DNA of 64,000 bases from Cryoendolithus antarcticus (Eukaryota; Ascomycota; Dothideomycetes; Cladosporiales; Cladosporiaceae). The number at the start of each line of letters is the position of its first letter. Positions within the stretch are counted from its first letter, which is position 1. Positions 32,576 through 44,297 of the stretch are shown here, in pieces. The notes beneath the pieces are model-generated. The model was not told where the DNA came from, did no database searches, and saw only the letters and a program-made list of their open reading frames with translations. Location of the stretch: contig NAJO01000064.1 of assembly GCA_002077065.1 (NCBI GenBank), forward strand, positions 62,001 through 126,000, in the 5' to 3' direction. A program made the position numbers and the translations under genes.

Positions 32576-33829
32576 ATGTTCACCCGCCGCCTAGCCACCA
32601 AAGCCTCCTCTGCCCGCGCCCTCTCCACAACCTCCCACAACCTCAGCAAAGCCCCCGCCCTAGCAGACGTCCAGATCGACACGCACCATGTGTTTGATCA
32701 ACGTCAGAAGGACTTCCGCGCCGACCTCGCCGCCCGCGCCAAGAGAGACCGAGAGCAACATGAGAGTCAGTCTGCAGCGTCCATCTTAGCTAAGCAATCT
32801 TCCACCCCTTCATCATCATCCGCTTCTACTACCGATTTAGGCACCTTGGGCCTCGGCTCACTTTCCACGTCTACAGGGGAGCGACTCGAGAAAGACGCCG
32901 CGAAGCAGAAACGGGTAGGCAGCGGGCCGATAAGCAAATTGATCTATGGCACTGAGGAGGGGAGGAAGATGGACCAGGATATTGAGCGGAGCTTTTCGCA
33001 GGTGCTGGCGAGGGGGAAGTATGTGCATAGTGTTGTGTTTCATGAGGTTAAGCCGGATAAGGTTGAGGAGTATGTGGAGTTGGTAGGAGGGTGGTATCCT
33101 AGGATGGCGGGCATGCCTGAGAATAAGGTACTGCACACCACACCGTTGAGGCCGGGAGGGGATGGTGGCTGACATCAATGCAACAGGTCAACCTCGTCGG
33201 CAGCTGGCGCACCGAAGTAGGCGACTGCGACACCTTCGTGCACATCTGGGAGTACCAGCGCTACGCCGGCTATCACGCCAGTCTTCACGCCATCCAATCG
33301 CACCCCGAGTTTGCGGAGTTCGACAGGAAGCTTAAGACGCTCATCTCTAGCAAGAAGACTTCATTGATGCAGGAATTCAGTTTCTGGCCGACGAGTCCCC
33401 CCAGACAGCTTGGGGGCGTGTTTGAGTTGAGGACTTATACGCTGCATCCGGGGAATTTGCTCGAGTGGGAGCATCATTGGCGGAAGGGGCTGGAGGCTAG
33501 GAAGGAGGTGATGGAAGGGGTGGGAGCCTGTGAGTGATGCTGTGCTTGCAATGAGAATGAGGTCGGATACTAACGCAAGATGCAGGGTTCGTGCAGATCG
33601 GTGCGCTTAACGAGGTGCATCATCTGTGGCAGTTCCCGGACCTTCAGGAGCGGAAGGGGAGGAGAGAGCAGAGTTGGGGACAGGCTGGGTGCGTTTCAGC
33701 GATTCTCAGGAACACTAAACATGCTGACATGAATTTAGATGGGCCGAGACTGTACATCGCACGGTACCGCTCATTCAGAAGATGAACTCGCGAATCATGG
33801 TGCCTTTGCCATGGAGCCCGATCGGGTGA
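32576..33829 (+). CDS. Mitochondrial NIPSNAP-family protein, four exons
   Basis: Exons 32576-33127, 33187-33529, 33586-33688 and 33739-33829 join to 362 residues. The N-terminus MFTRRLATKASSARALSTTS is a typical mitochondrial presequence. Two NIPSNAP-type alpha-beta barrels (dimeric ferredoxin-like) follow: VHSVVFHEVKPDKVEEYVEL with VNLVGSWRTEVGDCDTFVHI, then GGVFELRTYTLHPGNLLEWE with FVQIGALNEVHHLWQFPDL. Mammalian members act as mitochondrial sensors for mitophagy; the fungal role is unclear. The tail IMVPLPWSPIG is the conserved family C-terminus. The Ser/Thr-rich section before the first domain is lineage-specific. Confidence 0.9.
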
Positions 33830-34327
33830 AGCACGCATGTGGAGGATCGCATAGACAAGGCGTATCGGCGAAGGCGAAGAACTTGCTGTCAGTAAAAAGC
33901 ATTACAATCGCTGTGGACAGCGCGGATGGGAGGAGACTGGACAGATCATGGACCTGATGTGTGGGCGCGAAGAGTGACACTACGACTCGGCATCGAGAGG
34001 CTCGCAAGGGCACAGCCGATTTGGTCAACGGGTACCTGAGAGCAGATGTATGCGCCTCGCGCACATGTATACCGCACTCAACAAGCACACCACAGCAGTG
34101 CTCATCATGCAATTCTGAAACATTGCCGTCCACATGCAACAACCTACGCATTCAAGGTTGTCGCGCTACGTCATGCTTTCCCAATTTCTTAACGCGCTTT
34201 GCCCAACTTTCGCGTCCACCCCAACATGAAATAGCATCACTGGCATCGAACGTTTTTCCATGATAATTATTATCGAACGTTTCGTCTCGACCGGTTCCTT
34301 CATTCCATCCGCGTTCGTGCAGTCAAG
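33830..34327. other. Intergenic, no gene seen
   Basis: 3' flank of the NIPSNAP gene and promoter of the phosphotransferase gene. Confidence 0.4.
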
Positions 34328-35785
34328 ATGGTTTATATCCGGCAAAAGCAGCTGGAGAAGCTGAAGGAGTACAAGTACTCTGGTACGAGACTGAGGTGCC
34401 CTTCAACATTCTAGGAACCGTATACTAATGATCGCCATAACTTAGCCGTCGACCGCAGCCTCCTCTCCCAGTATGTGCTCAAGCCCTACTGGTGGAGTCA
34501 AGTCATCAAGCTCTTCCCCTTGAGCATGGCTCCCAACGCTGTGAGCCCTCTCCCCTTCCCCAAGTCAACACTCTGCTGATCCTCGATATGCCAGATCACT
34601 CTCACCGGGTTCGGCTTCGTGATCGTCAATATTCTGACGATGCTGTACTACACGCCTACCCTAGATCAGGACTGTCCTTCGTGGGTGTATGCGAGTTGGT
34701 CGATTGGGCTGTTCTTGTATCAGACTTTTGATGCTATCGATGGGAGTCAGGCGTGAGCATTGAGATCGTCTGCGTGCAGGGGAGAATTGAGCGTTTGGAC
34801 TGACGAGATGGGCAGACGACGAACGAAGCAATCTGGCCCGCTAGGCGAGCTCTTCGATCACGGTGTGGATGCGCTGAACACGAGTCTGGAGGTGCTGTTG
34901 TTTGCAGCGGCTATGAATTTCGGGCATGGATGGAGGACTGTCGTCGTGTTGTTTGGCTGTGAGAAATCCCAACCAGACACAATGCATTTCTCTGAACTGA
35001 TCAACGATCCAGCCCTCCTAACATTCTACGTCCAAACCTGGGACGAATACCACACCAAAACTCTCACCCTCGGCGTCGTCTCCGGCCCCGTGGAAGGAAT
35101 CCTCGCCCTCGTAGCCGTCTACGCCGTGACAGCCTACATGGGCGGCGGCTCCTACTGGCAGCAACCCATGCTCCCCGCCCTAGGCGTCCCATACGTCTCC
35201 GTCCTCCCCAAAGCCTTCTACCGCATGGATTTCGGGGACTTCTACATGGTCTACGGCACGCTGGTGCTAGGTTTCAACACCGTCGAATCTGCAAGAAATG
35301 TGATGAAGAGTCGCAAGGAGCGCGGAGAGGAGCCGACGGAGGCGCTGTTGGGATTGCTGCCTTTCGCTGGAACCTGGGCTTGCATCGTATCTTACCTATA
35401 CCTTCACCCGGAGATCTTGCACGCGCATATTGTGCCTTTCGTCTTCTTCGTTGGTCTCATCAACGCTTACTCCGTTGGCCAGATGATTACGGCACATCTT
35501 ACGAAATCCTCATTCCCCTTTCAAAACATTCTGGCGTTGCCGCTGCTTTACGCTGTCATTGACTCGCTTGGTCCGATTCTGGAAGATAAGATTGGGTTTG
35601 GCTGGCCGAGTGCGCTTGGGGATGGAGTCTACCAGGTTGCATTCATGTTTAGCTGTTTGGGGCTGGCGATTGGAGTTTACGGGAGCTTTGTGGTGGATGT
35701 TATTGTGAGCATTTGCGACTATCTGGATATCTGGTGTTTGACTATCAAGCATCCGGCTACGGAGGAGGTGAAGAAGGGACAGTGA
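34328..35785 (+). CDS. Choline/ethanolamine phosphotransferase (CPT1/EPT1 type), five exons
   Basis: Exons 34328-34382, 34446-34540, 34595-34752, 34816-34958 and 35013-35785 join in frame to 407 residues. The protein starts MVYIRQKQLEKLKEYKYSA, then LKPYWWSQVIKLFPLSMAPN. It carries the CDP-alcohol phosphotransferase signature DG-x2-AR-x8-G-x3-D-x3-D as DGSQARRTKQSGPLGELFDH with the final Asp in GVD; intron 3 falls inside this signature. About eight further hydrophobic helices follow. The enzyme transfers phosphocholine or phosphoethanolamine from the CDP form to diacylglycerol at the ER, the last step of the Kennedy pathway. Which head group is preferred cannot be read from the sequence. Confidence 0.93.
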
Positions 35786-36473
35786 GCGGAAGACGAGCTG
35801 TGCGTATTTTGAGGGCTACGATTGTAGGCTGGTGACGGAGACAGCCGCCAGATCATGAAGGGCTTCGAAGTGAGCACGACGACGCCGAGGCGGTCGACAT
35901 GCTGGTAACACAGCGGGATGGGCCTAGTTCGCTGGCACGCAGGCATTCGGCCCACTTATCCAGCAGCGCTGCGAGGGATTCGTCGAATGCGAGTGAATTG
36001 AAACGATATATACGAGCATTTACAAGAGGCGCCTAGGAGATAACCTCTTGGCACCAGGCGTTCGGCACACTTGCAGCAACGAGTCGACCCCGCAATTCAC
36101 AGCTTGCAGCTCTCGAGGATGTAGCCTTGACTCCACGAACTACATCCACTCTGACACACTCGGCACACGTTTCGGCGTGTTCCTTCACCCAAGCATTCCC
36201 TTGATCCGCGCCATTCCCAGATCTCTTCTTCTCGATGTTCCGAAATACTTGCGGAGCTTGCAGATGGTAAGCACATTTCTCTGCTGCTCATCATACAATA
36301 TTTCTACCTCAAGCTCTCCTCGTCGTTGTTCAGATCAAGCGTACCAAGGCTGATAAGCCGATCCTGCTCAGGACACTCTCTCCCTCGTCTTCTTTTCCGT
36401 GAAAGACTTCTTCGTTACTCCGCCGCCCAACCAGAATCGCTTGCAGGTCCGCCCTGGTGCACCCGTACTAGAC
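35786..36473. other. Intergenic / upstream of the dioxygenase
   Basis: 3' flank of the phosphotransferase and promoter of the intradiol dioxygenase. The dioxygenase frame is open upstream to a GTG at 36399, but without an ATG. Confidence 0.4.
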
Positions 36474-37578
36474 ATGGCGAGCGCACTGGAAGAGCCACTC
36501 AACCTAGCCCCGGTCACGGAAGGCCAAAACGGGACTATCGGCGCGAATGGCACATCCTCGAGCACGAAGTCGCAGTATGATCCGAACTTCACGGATAATG
36601 TCATCAAAGCCACTGGACCAAAAGCGAATAAGCGATTGGCGCAATTGATGCCGGGTCTGGTCAGGCATTTGCATGACTTTTGTCGGGAGAATGAGGTCAC
36701 TGTCGAGGAGTGGAGTCAGAGTGTTGAGTTCGTGAGTTCTGTAATTCGCCCATCGCTACGGCACCGATACTGACACAAGTCACAAGCTGAACGAGTGCGG
36801 ACGCATGTCAGACGACAAGCGGAACGAGGGACAGCTCTTCTGGGACATCCTCGGCGTCGAGAGCTTGGTCGATGAGATCACATACAAAGTCGCTGCAGAC
36901 TCCGGAGAGAAGCCCACTACCACAGCGAGTGAGTCACAGAGTCCTTGTATTGCATGACAATGATCTATGACTGACAGTACCGCAGTTCTCGGACCCTTCT
37001 GGCGTCCCAATGCCCCAATCTATCCCATGGGTTCCTCCACAATCCTCAAAGACCAGGGCGGCGACGTCACTCACATGCACGGCAGCGTCACAGACTTCAC
37101 AACCGGCAAACCCATCACCAATGCCGAGATCGACATCTGGCACACCGCCCCCAACGGCCTCTACGAACAGCAAGACCCCGAGCAACCGGACATGAACCTC
37201 CGCGGCCGCTTCTACACGCCCGACTCCGGCGACTACGACTTCTACTGCCTTCGTCCTACGCCGTACCCGATCCCGTTCGACGGCCCTGCGGGCAAGTTTC
37301 TGAAGTTGCTAGATCGACATCCTATGCGGCCGGCGCATATTCATTTCATCATCTCGGCCAAGGGATACAAGCCCGTTGTCACGCAGATCTTTGATCGGAG
37401 GGATGAGTGGTTGGGGAATGATTCCGTGTTTGCCGTGAAGGACAGCTTGGTCGTGGACTTTGCGCCAAAGCAAGGCGATGAGAAAGCTGGCTTTGACCTG
37501 AAGTATGACTTCAAGCTAGTGGCGGTTGAGGATGCGAAGAATGGGGTTCATGGTGGGACGGAGGTGACTTCGGCTTGA
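36474..37578 (+). CDS. Intradiol ring-cleavage dioxygenase (hydroxyquinol/catechol 1,2-dioxygenase type)
   Basis: Exons 36474-36731, 36787-36928 and 36986-37578 join to 330 residues from the first in-frame ATG. The N-terminal helical domain (NEVTVEEWSQSVEFLNECGR) precedes the catalytic beta sandwich: ILGPFWRPNAPIYPMGSS, EIDIWHTAPNGLYEQQ, LRGRFYTPDSGDYDFYCLRP and RHPMRPAHIHFIISAKGY. The expected non-haem Fe(III) ligands are present: Tyr in NGLY, Tyr in PTPYPIP, and the two His of RHPMRPAHIH. Such enzymes open catechol, hydroxyquinol or related rings between the hydroxyls, giving muconate or maleylacetate. No signal peptide, so cytosolic. It lies tail-to-tail (74 bases) with the MCT-type transporter. 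Confidence 0.92.
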
Positions 37579-37652
37579 TGGGCGATTTGGTTTCAAGAGG
37601 CGTTGAAGGCACCGTTGTACTTGTGAACTTGGATATATGCTCTGTCTATGTA

Positions 37653-39071
37653 CTATTTACTATTCGTTTTGGGTGGCAGAAGCCTGCCAAGTCCCATGGT
37701 AGCCGCAACAAGCATGCAGATGCCAGTGAACCAGACGATGCCCGCGTACTTGCCCAGCCCGTACGCATCCACGTCAATGGCTTGCTCGGAGCTGCCTATC
37801 AGCCAGCTGCTGATCGGCCCTGCCAGTGCACCCGAGATACCTCTCTCGAAACTAAAAATGCCGTACATCAGCATCACGACTGAGTCTCGGTCGCCGTGAA
37901 CATCTTCCTTCCCGACCAGAAAGGTGCACATGCGTGAGTACAGGACTGAGTAGCTTGCACTCAGCAACCCCCACATCAGAGCGAGGGAGACCAATGGCCA
38001 AACAGTCTTCGCGAGTCCCCAAAGTAGTAAGGCAGCCAGTCCACACAGTAAGGTAGAGACCGACATAGAAATACGCACGTCGAGTCGATCAGACACCCAG
38101 CCCTGTCCGATTTGACCGCAGACTTGAGATAATGATATCAGTGCGAGGAGGCCGGCGCCTATAGTCTGCGAAAGCCCGAGGTCTGAGCTGTAGCTGTTGA
38201 TGTATATCCTTGGGATGAAGAAGCCGAGTCCTTGCACGAAGACCGCGAATGCAATGAGTTGAAATTGTAGACTTCGAACGATAGGTTGTAGGCTTGCTAG
38301 AGCTTTCGTTGGTACTAGAGGCCTCCGCTGCATGTCTCGAGAGCGGATCAGGAAGAGACCAGGTCCGCTCACGCAGATAATGGCAAAGGCGTAGACCCGA
38401 AACGTGATTTTGAAGTCAAACATCCTCAGCATCCAGTTCAACAAGGCGGGTTGAACAAGCCCAGCTACACCGCTGGCGCTAAAGAGGATGCCGTATACTA
38501 AACCGCGCTGCTTATCAAACCACTCGTTCAGTATGAACATCACGGGCGTGTAGTGTACCACCCAGCCCAGACCGTAGAGAAAACCTTGACACAGGAGCAG
38601 GACCTCAATACTCTTCGCAAAGCTCGCTCCAATCAGTGCCAGAACGCAGAGTACCCAGCCGGCGATCATCTGTGTTCGCCTGTACTGCGGCCAGCGTGCA
38701 GCCACCATGCTCATGAACGGCATGCACAGATTGCTCGTGCCTGCCGTGAGCGTGCCGACCGTGGGGATCGCGGTGCTCGACTTGAACAGCTCATGATTGG
38801 AATAGTACTCCTGGAAGACGCCATAGCTCAGTGGCAAGCTCCAGATCATAAACTCAATGATCCAGCAGCCGAAGAAAACGATCCAGGCTTGACGGCCGCC
38901 ATCGATTGGCGTGTCGAGAGAGGACGCATCGCTGGCGTCGTCGGCTAGTAGCTGATCGAGGTCTGATGAAGCAAGAGAGTCGATGGAGGAACGTTTCAGA
39001 CTTTGTAGAGGAACGGCCTCGGCACTGGGAGCATTGTCGTCCGAGGACCGGGCAGAGGGCGACTTGTACAT
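37653..39071 (-). CDS. Major facilitator transporter, monocarboxylate-porter (MCT) type
   Basis: A single exon of 472 residues. A Ser/Asp-rich cytoplasmic N-tail of about 60 residues leads into DGGRQAWIVFFGCWIIEFM, the D-G-G start of helix 1 typical of fungal MCT-like MFS proteins. Twelve helices can be traced, with a large polar loop after helix 6 (RSRDMQRRPLVPTKAL). Relatives carry carboxylates, riboflavin or unknown acids at the plasma membrane. Its position between an intradiol dioxygenase and a glutathionyl-hydroquinone reductase suggests uptake of an aromatic or ring-derived acid, which is inference from context only. Confidence 0.88.
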   Translation of the reverse strand: MYKSPSARSSDDNAPSAEAVPLQSLKRSSIDSLASSDLDQLLADDASDASSLDTPIDGGRQAWIVFFGCWIIEFMIWSLPLSYGVFQEYYSNHELFKSSTAIPTVGTLTAGTSNLCMPFMSMVAARWPQYRRTQMIAGWVLCVLALIGASFAKSIEVLLLCQGFLYGLGWVVHYTPVMFILNEWFDKQRGLVYGILFSASGVAGLVQPALLNWMLRMFDFKITFRVYAFAIICVSGPGLFLIRSRDMQRRPLVPTKALASLQPIVRSLQFQLIAFAVFVQGLGFFIPRIYINSYSSDLGLSQTIGAGLLALISLSQVCGQIGQGWVSDRLDVRISMSVSTLLCGLAALLLWGLAKTVWPLVSLALMWGLLSASYSVLYSRMCTFLVGKEDVHGDRDSVVMLMYGIFSFERGISGALAGPISSWLIGSSEQAIDVDAYGLGKYAGIVWFTGICMLVAATMGLGRLLPPKTNSK

Positions 39072-39520
39072 CGCATTTTGGCATCAACGTGACGCACGAA
39101 ATGCCTTCCGATGGTCATGCTCTGCCTCTGGTGATGGTTCTATGTCTTTCGCAAGGCTACGTTCAGTGCCCTACGAGTGACGTGATGGTGCATGACGAAG
39201 CTGGAGAGCGACTCCATGATGGATTGACCGAGAGTCCGAAGATTACGAAGCACCGGGTACAACATCAGCTCCACGGAACTCTTTCCATCACCCTAGCTAC
39301 CAAACTTGATCGCAGTTATAAGGTAGCTCAAAGTAAGTCAAACACAAGGTCCAGCAGTAGTTCACCAATCCTCCAACAATTATAACATCATTCCCTGTTC
39401 TCCGTTGCACACTGCTGTCGCTTGTACACTGCTCTCGGTTCCGCAACTATAGACTGCACTGCAACAACACGTTCGGCATCACATTGTCATCGAGAGGCGC
39501 GTGGTATATATTTCGCCTCC
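39072..39520. promoter_or_regulatory. Divergent promoter, MCT transporter / glutathionyl-hydroquinone reductase
   Basis: The two start codons face outward 449 bases apart, so the pair could be co-regulated. No gene between. Confidence 0.45.
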
Positions 39521-40618
39521 ATGGCCTCATCAGCAACATCAAAAGACCACAGCGACCTCTCCGATGTCGTGTCAAAGGACTCGGGCGCCTTCAAACGCCC
39601 CACTGCAGCCTTCCGATCTTGGATCTCCTCAGCCCCAAACTCCGAGTTCCCACCAGCCAAAGACCGCTACGTCCTCTACATCAACCGCGGCTGCCCCTGG
39701 GCACACCGTGCGAACTTGGTCCGCTCCCTCAAAGGTCTCGAAGATGTGATCCAGCTCGTGACCATGGGCGCGAGTCTGGGTCCAGAGGGCTGGGCATATG
39801 ACGGTAGTCTTGGGTCTGAAGAAAAGGACCCATTGTATGGATTCACGACTCACAAGCAACTCTACATGAAAGCTGATCCGAGCTACGCCGGCCGTTACAC
39901 CGTACCCACGCTCTGGGATAAGCAACGAGAGACAATAGTCAGCAACGAGTCAAGCGAAATCATCCGCATGCTGTATTGCGAGTTCGATGAGTTCTTGCCC
40001 GAAAGCTTGAGAGAAGTCAACAAGCCTGGAGGCGGCCTTTTGCCGAAGCAATTGCAAGGAGAAATTGACGCGATGAACGCTTGGGTCTACGACGGAATCA
40101 ACAACGGCGTCTACAAGACAGGCTTTGCGCAAGGACAGGAGGCGTACGAAGAGAGCCTGCTGATATTGTTCGAGGCGCTAGACAGGATGGAGATTGTGTT
40201 GGAGAAGTCAAAGGGGCCGTATATCTTCGGTGACCAATTGACAGAAGCTGACATTCGCCTGTGAGTCGAAGACAGTGTTCAGCGTCTCGAAGCGCACGTA
40301 CTGATGATTCTAGGTATCCGACCATCGCTCGATTCGATCAAGCGTACCACACGAGCTTTCGATGCAACTTGAAGATGATCAGACATGACTATCCCAACAT
40401 TCAAAGGTGGTATTCGCATCTTTACTATGATGAGACTGAGGAGACAAGAGGCGCTTTCAGAAATACCACGTACTTCGATGTGGTGAGTCGCAGGCGTCTG
40501 CAACTGTCCATCATCTTAGCGCTGACTCCTCCACCAGATCAGGTACGGGTATGCTAAGGCAGGAAGGGCGCCTGTCGTGCCCATGGGACCTAGGCCAGAG
40601 ATGATGCCGAAGCAATGA
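39521..40618 (+). CDS. Glutathionyl-hydroquinone reductase (Xi-class GST, ECM4/GTO type)
   Basis: Exons 39521-40260, 40314-40482 and 40538-40618 join to 329 residues. The thioredoxin-like domain has the Xi-class catalytic Cys in [19 protein letters not shown], then a VPTLWD element and [14 protein letters not shown]. The helical domain ends [20 protein letters not shown]. These are the markers of glutathionyl-(hydro)quinone reductases, which use glutathione to reduce glutathionyl-quinone adducts back to hydroquinones. The start was chosen at [10 protein letters not shown]; the frame is open further upstream but without homology-like sequence. It fits a role in quinone detoxification beside the ring-cleaving dioxygenase. 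Confidence 0.92.
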
Positions 40619-40685
40619 TTTGTGCGTTCCGAAATCCTTCGTCATGCGCTGTTCATTCTCATGTCATGCGTCACATTGCTTACTC

Positions 40686-41628
40686 TCATGACGCTTTCTT
40701 GGCCTGCTCCCGTAGTGCAGGTGCTGTGCTGCCCTTCTGCTCGAGATCTGCAGCCCAAAGTGCCGCGCCGACCGTGTTCGTGTAAGCGAAGAAGATACCA
40801 GCGATGGGAATCATCTCGAGAAGCACGGCAACAATGCCAAAGCTGTGCGTAGTAAGTATCCGTGCGGGCATGGTGGCAAGAACAACTCACCTTGCGTAGG
40901 CAGCCTTGCGCTTTTCAACAGCTTGCTCGCGCTGGGTCTTGTCCATGCCCTTCAGCTGATAGTACCTGTTGTGTGCTTGAGGTCCAGTCCGGCGACCTTG
41001 GAGCACGACGAAAGCAATTGTGCCAACGATGGGGATCAGATTGAGCGGCAAGAACATGAAGTACCGAATGATAGCCTGTGGGGTGAACTTCGCGAACGGC
41101 TTCCCAGCCAATTTGCCCAGTCGAGCCATCACATTACCAGCCCCTCCAGACTTGACGGTTCGCTCCCTGGCCACGAGCTCGGACTGTCCGCGAGACATAA
41201 GAGTACCATCGAAGGTATCAATGAGGGAGTCTTCGATCAAAAGTGCCTTGCTCAGGACCATGGTAAGGGTGCTGGACTCGCTGAGGACGAGCAGAGCCGC
41301 GGAAAGGGCTGCCAGCGGGCCAGAGGTGAATGCCATGATCGCTGCTTGTGGCAGATACGTGAAGACGAACATGAATGTGGTCACGCCAAGGCCGGTCGTG
41401 ATCGTCGGGACAAGCTTGCTGGTCAGGGGAGACCAGAGGTCGCGGTGCGAGAGGTAGTAGTAGATCCCCTAAGAACTGTCGTCAGCGTTTGTCTTGTACA
41501 TGGCATCTAGACGGTATTGAGCATACTCTGATTGGGTAGATATATGCTCCCGACTTTACTCCCTCCTCTGTGAGCTGTCTGAGGTGCTCGGCTTCCTGAA
41601 CGGCTGTCTCTTTGACGCGTGCTGCCAT
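40686..41628 (-). CDS. RRT8/EI24-type membrane protein, three exons
   Basis: Exons 41628-41527, 41468-40891 and 40842-40686 join to 278 residues. The N-terminus is soluble (MAARVKETAVQEAEHLRQL), followed by GVKSGAYIYPIRGIYYYLSH, the entry to several helices: TFMFVFTYLPQAAIMAFTSG, ALSAALLVLSESSTLTMVLS, FLPLNLIPIVGTIAFVVLQG and GIVAVLLEMIPIAGIFFAYT. This matches the EI24-domain family that contains the yeast outer-spore-wall and lipid-droplet proteins Rrt8/Lds1/Lds2. In filamentous fungi the role is unknown. It is convergent with the glutathionyl-hydroquinone reductase (68 bases) and divergent from the AspRS gene (274 bases). Confidence 0.8.
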
Positions 41629-41902
41629 GATGGGAGAATGAGTCAACACAATGTGGTAGTATGAGTTCGCACACTGTTTAAAAGACAGCAAAAGCGCTTG
41701 TAGGTAAACACAGAAAATGTCAATCACATGCCGCCGCCTTGTTTGTGCTGCCACAGCTACGCCACATCGACGTCACATTCTCTCGAACGCCGCTGCCTGA
41801 ATCGAGACACCCCTCCATTTGAATTTGACTGACTCACTCATTGAGGACTATATGTAGGGGTAGATCTTATGTCAGTCGTTATTGAAAGACAATAAGGCGA
41901 TC

Positions 41903-43693
41903 ATGGCTGAGAATACCGCCCCTCCAGCAGAGCTCCCAGAGCGGACGAAAGAGATCTCAGCAGAAGATGGCGAGAAGGGTCCTAGCAAGAGTGCGTTGAA
42001 GAAAGCAGCCAAGGATAAGGAAAAGGTATGGCACGCTGGAGACATAGTCTAGGTCACGGAATTGACTCAAACGCAGGCAGAGAAAGCTGCAAAGCGTCAA
42101 GCCGCCGAAGACGCTCAAAAGCAAGCCTCAGAAGCGAACGATATCTCGAAAGAAGCCTATGGCGATCTTCCCATGCTCGGATCGCAACCCTACCTACCTC
42201 CCAAGGAGAAAGTGCCACGAGTACGACTCGACGAGATTGCCGAGGAATACAAGGATACTTCATCCATGACCGAGAAGGGCGGACCAGAGATCGTATTCCG
42301 CGGCGTTGTAGAGAATGCACGAGCACAGGGTGCGAAGCTCACGTTCATCACGTTTAGGCAGGATGCCGACACAATCCAGGCTGTTGTGGCGGAGAGCGAG
42401 ACGCTGAGCCGGCAAATGGTGAAGTTTGCAGGCAAGATACCGAACGAGAGCGTGGTGCTGGTGCATGCACTGGTCAAGAAGCCGTTGGAGCCGGTGAAGA
42501 GCACTACTGTTCAGCACTTGGAGCTACACGTCAAGAAGCTGTTCGTCGTAGCCAAGGCCGATCAGCAGCTGCCAATGCAAGTCGCTGACGCTGAGCGACC
42601 AATTCCTGGAGAGGGCGAGGAGGAGAAGCCGACCGAGGAAGAGGGTGGCAGACCGATCGTCACGCTCAACACCCGCCTCAATAATCGGGTGATCGATCTC
42701 CGCGGCAAACACAACCACGCCATCTTCACCATCAAAGATGGCGTCATCAACCTGTTCCAAGAATTTCTCCGAGCTCGTGGCTTCATCGGCGTCAACTCAC
42801 CCTGCCTCCTTGGCGCACCCTCAGAAGGCGGTGCCTCAGTTTTCGAAGTCAAGTACTTTAACACGAAAGCATTCCTCGCGCAGTCTCCGCAGCTCTACAA
42901 GCAGATGCTCATTGCTGCCCGCTTTGAAAAGGTCATGGAAGTCGGACCTATATTCCGATCAGAGAACAGCAATACCGCGCGCCACCTCACAGAGTTCACT
43001 GGTTTGGACATGGAGATGGCATTTGAGGAAGACTATCATGAGGTTGTGTCACTGCTAGAGGAGCTCATATTATCAATCTGCGAGGGGCTGCGAACACGCT
43101 ACAAGAAGGAGACCGACTTGGTCCGCAGCATCTACCACGTAGAGGAGTTCAAACTCCCGGAAGCTGGCAAGGTGCCTCGTCTCCCCTTCTCGGAAGGTAT
43201 CGCCATGCTGCGCGAGGATGGCGTGGAGATCGGCGACTTCGACGATCTCAGCACGCCAGATGAGAAGCGTCTCGGCGCGCTGGTGCTGAAGAAGTACGGC
43301 ACTGACTTCTACGTCCTCGATCAATACCCGTTGAACATCCGACCATTCTACACCATGCCCTCGGCTGAAACGCAGGCCAAGTACGATCCGAATAACCCAA
43401 ATGCTGGGCTGTCGAACTCTTACGACTTCTTCATGCGCGGGCAGGAGATCATGAGCGGTGCGCAGCGTATTCACGACGCGACGTTCCTCGAGAAGCGGAT
43501 GAAGGAGTGTGTCACGCCTGTTGATCCGCAGAGCGACGGGCTGAGGGACTATGTCAATGCTTTCCGGTATGGCTGTCCGCCGCATGCTGGTGGTGGTATT
43601 GGGCTGGAGCGTATCGTGATGCTCTGGTTGGGGCTGCCGAACGTGCGGTTGGCTAGTTTGTTCCCGAGGGACCCGGGAAGGCTGGTCCCTTAG
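41903..43693 (+). CDS. DPS1: Cytosolic aspartyl-tRNA synthetase
   Basis: Exons 41903-42025 and 42077-43693 give 579 residues. A Lys/Ala/Glu-rich N-terminal extension (SALKKAAKDKEKAEKAAKRQ) is typical of eukaryotic cytosolic AspRS. The OB-fold anticodon-binding domain follows (about 90-200), with FRGVVENARAQGAKLTFITF. The class II core has motif 2 (FRSENSNTARHLTEFTGLD) and motif 3 (GGGIGLERIVMLWLGL), ending SLFPRDPGRLVP. It charges tRNA-Asp for cytosolic translation. Length and motifs agree with fungal orthologs. Confidence 0.95.
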
Positions 43694-44297
43694 CCTAATG
43701 TGGTCTGAAGACACGATCAGCTACAACATGACCGCATACGAGGTACAGCTACACGCTCCGCGGACGTGCAGGCTTGCAAGCCATGTCATCTCTAGGGGAT
43801 GACTGAGTGCTCATGACAGGTCAGACCATCATTGAGCAAAGCGGGAATCTGCACAGTATAACACGATATCATAGAATTTTAGTCTCGGACTGGGAGTGGT
43901 ATGCTGCACGTAAGGTCTCTGCACCAACAAACCGCGCATCGCGCCTCTTGCTTCGATTCAGGGGCTTTATCATAAAGTGAAAACGCGTGTGTAGCCTCTG
44001 ATATTGACCGCATTGTCTCGAACACCTGCAATCTGAGGCCGCAAGCTCAAAGATACTGTAAACATTGTGCTGTGCCTCACGCTGCGCCGTACAGAGATGG
44101 TACCTCAAATATTACCCGCCAACACGCCTCGCGCCTCATGAAACGTCTACAGGCAGCAACAGTGAAAGCCGTCAGAGCATTCGGTCGAGACGCCTATATG
44201 AGCTGTTCCATTTCGCTCTCATATGGTCAGTGGTCTCTCAATGTAACAGTTCCAATACAAGATCTCGACTTCGAGCAACATGTGCAAGGCAAGTGCT
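43694..44297. other. Intergenic, no gene seen
   Basis: 3' flank of AspRS and upstream of the interrupted DUF3632-like frame. An alternative in-frame ATG for that frame lies at 44280. Confidence 0.4.

Noticed and set aside
36399..36473. Longer N-terminus of the intradiol dioxygenase
   Set aside because: The frame is open to a GTG at 36399 but has no ATG before 36474.
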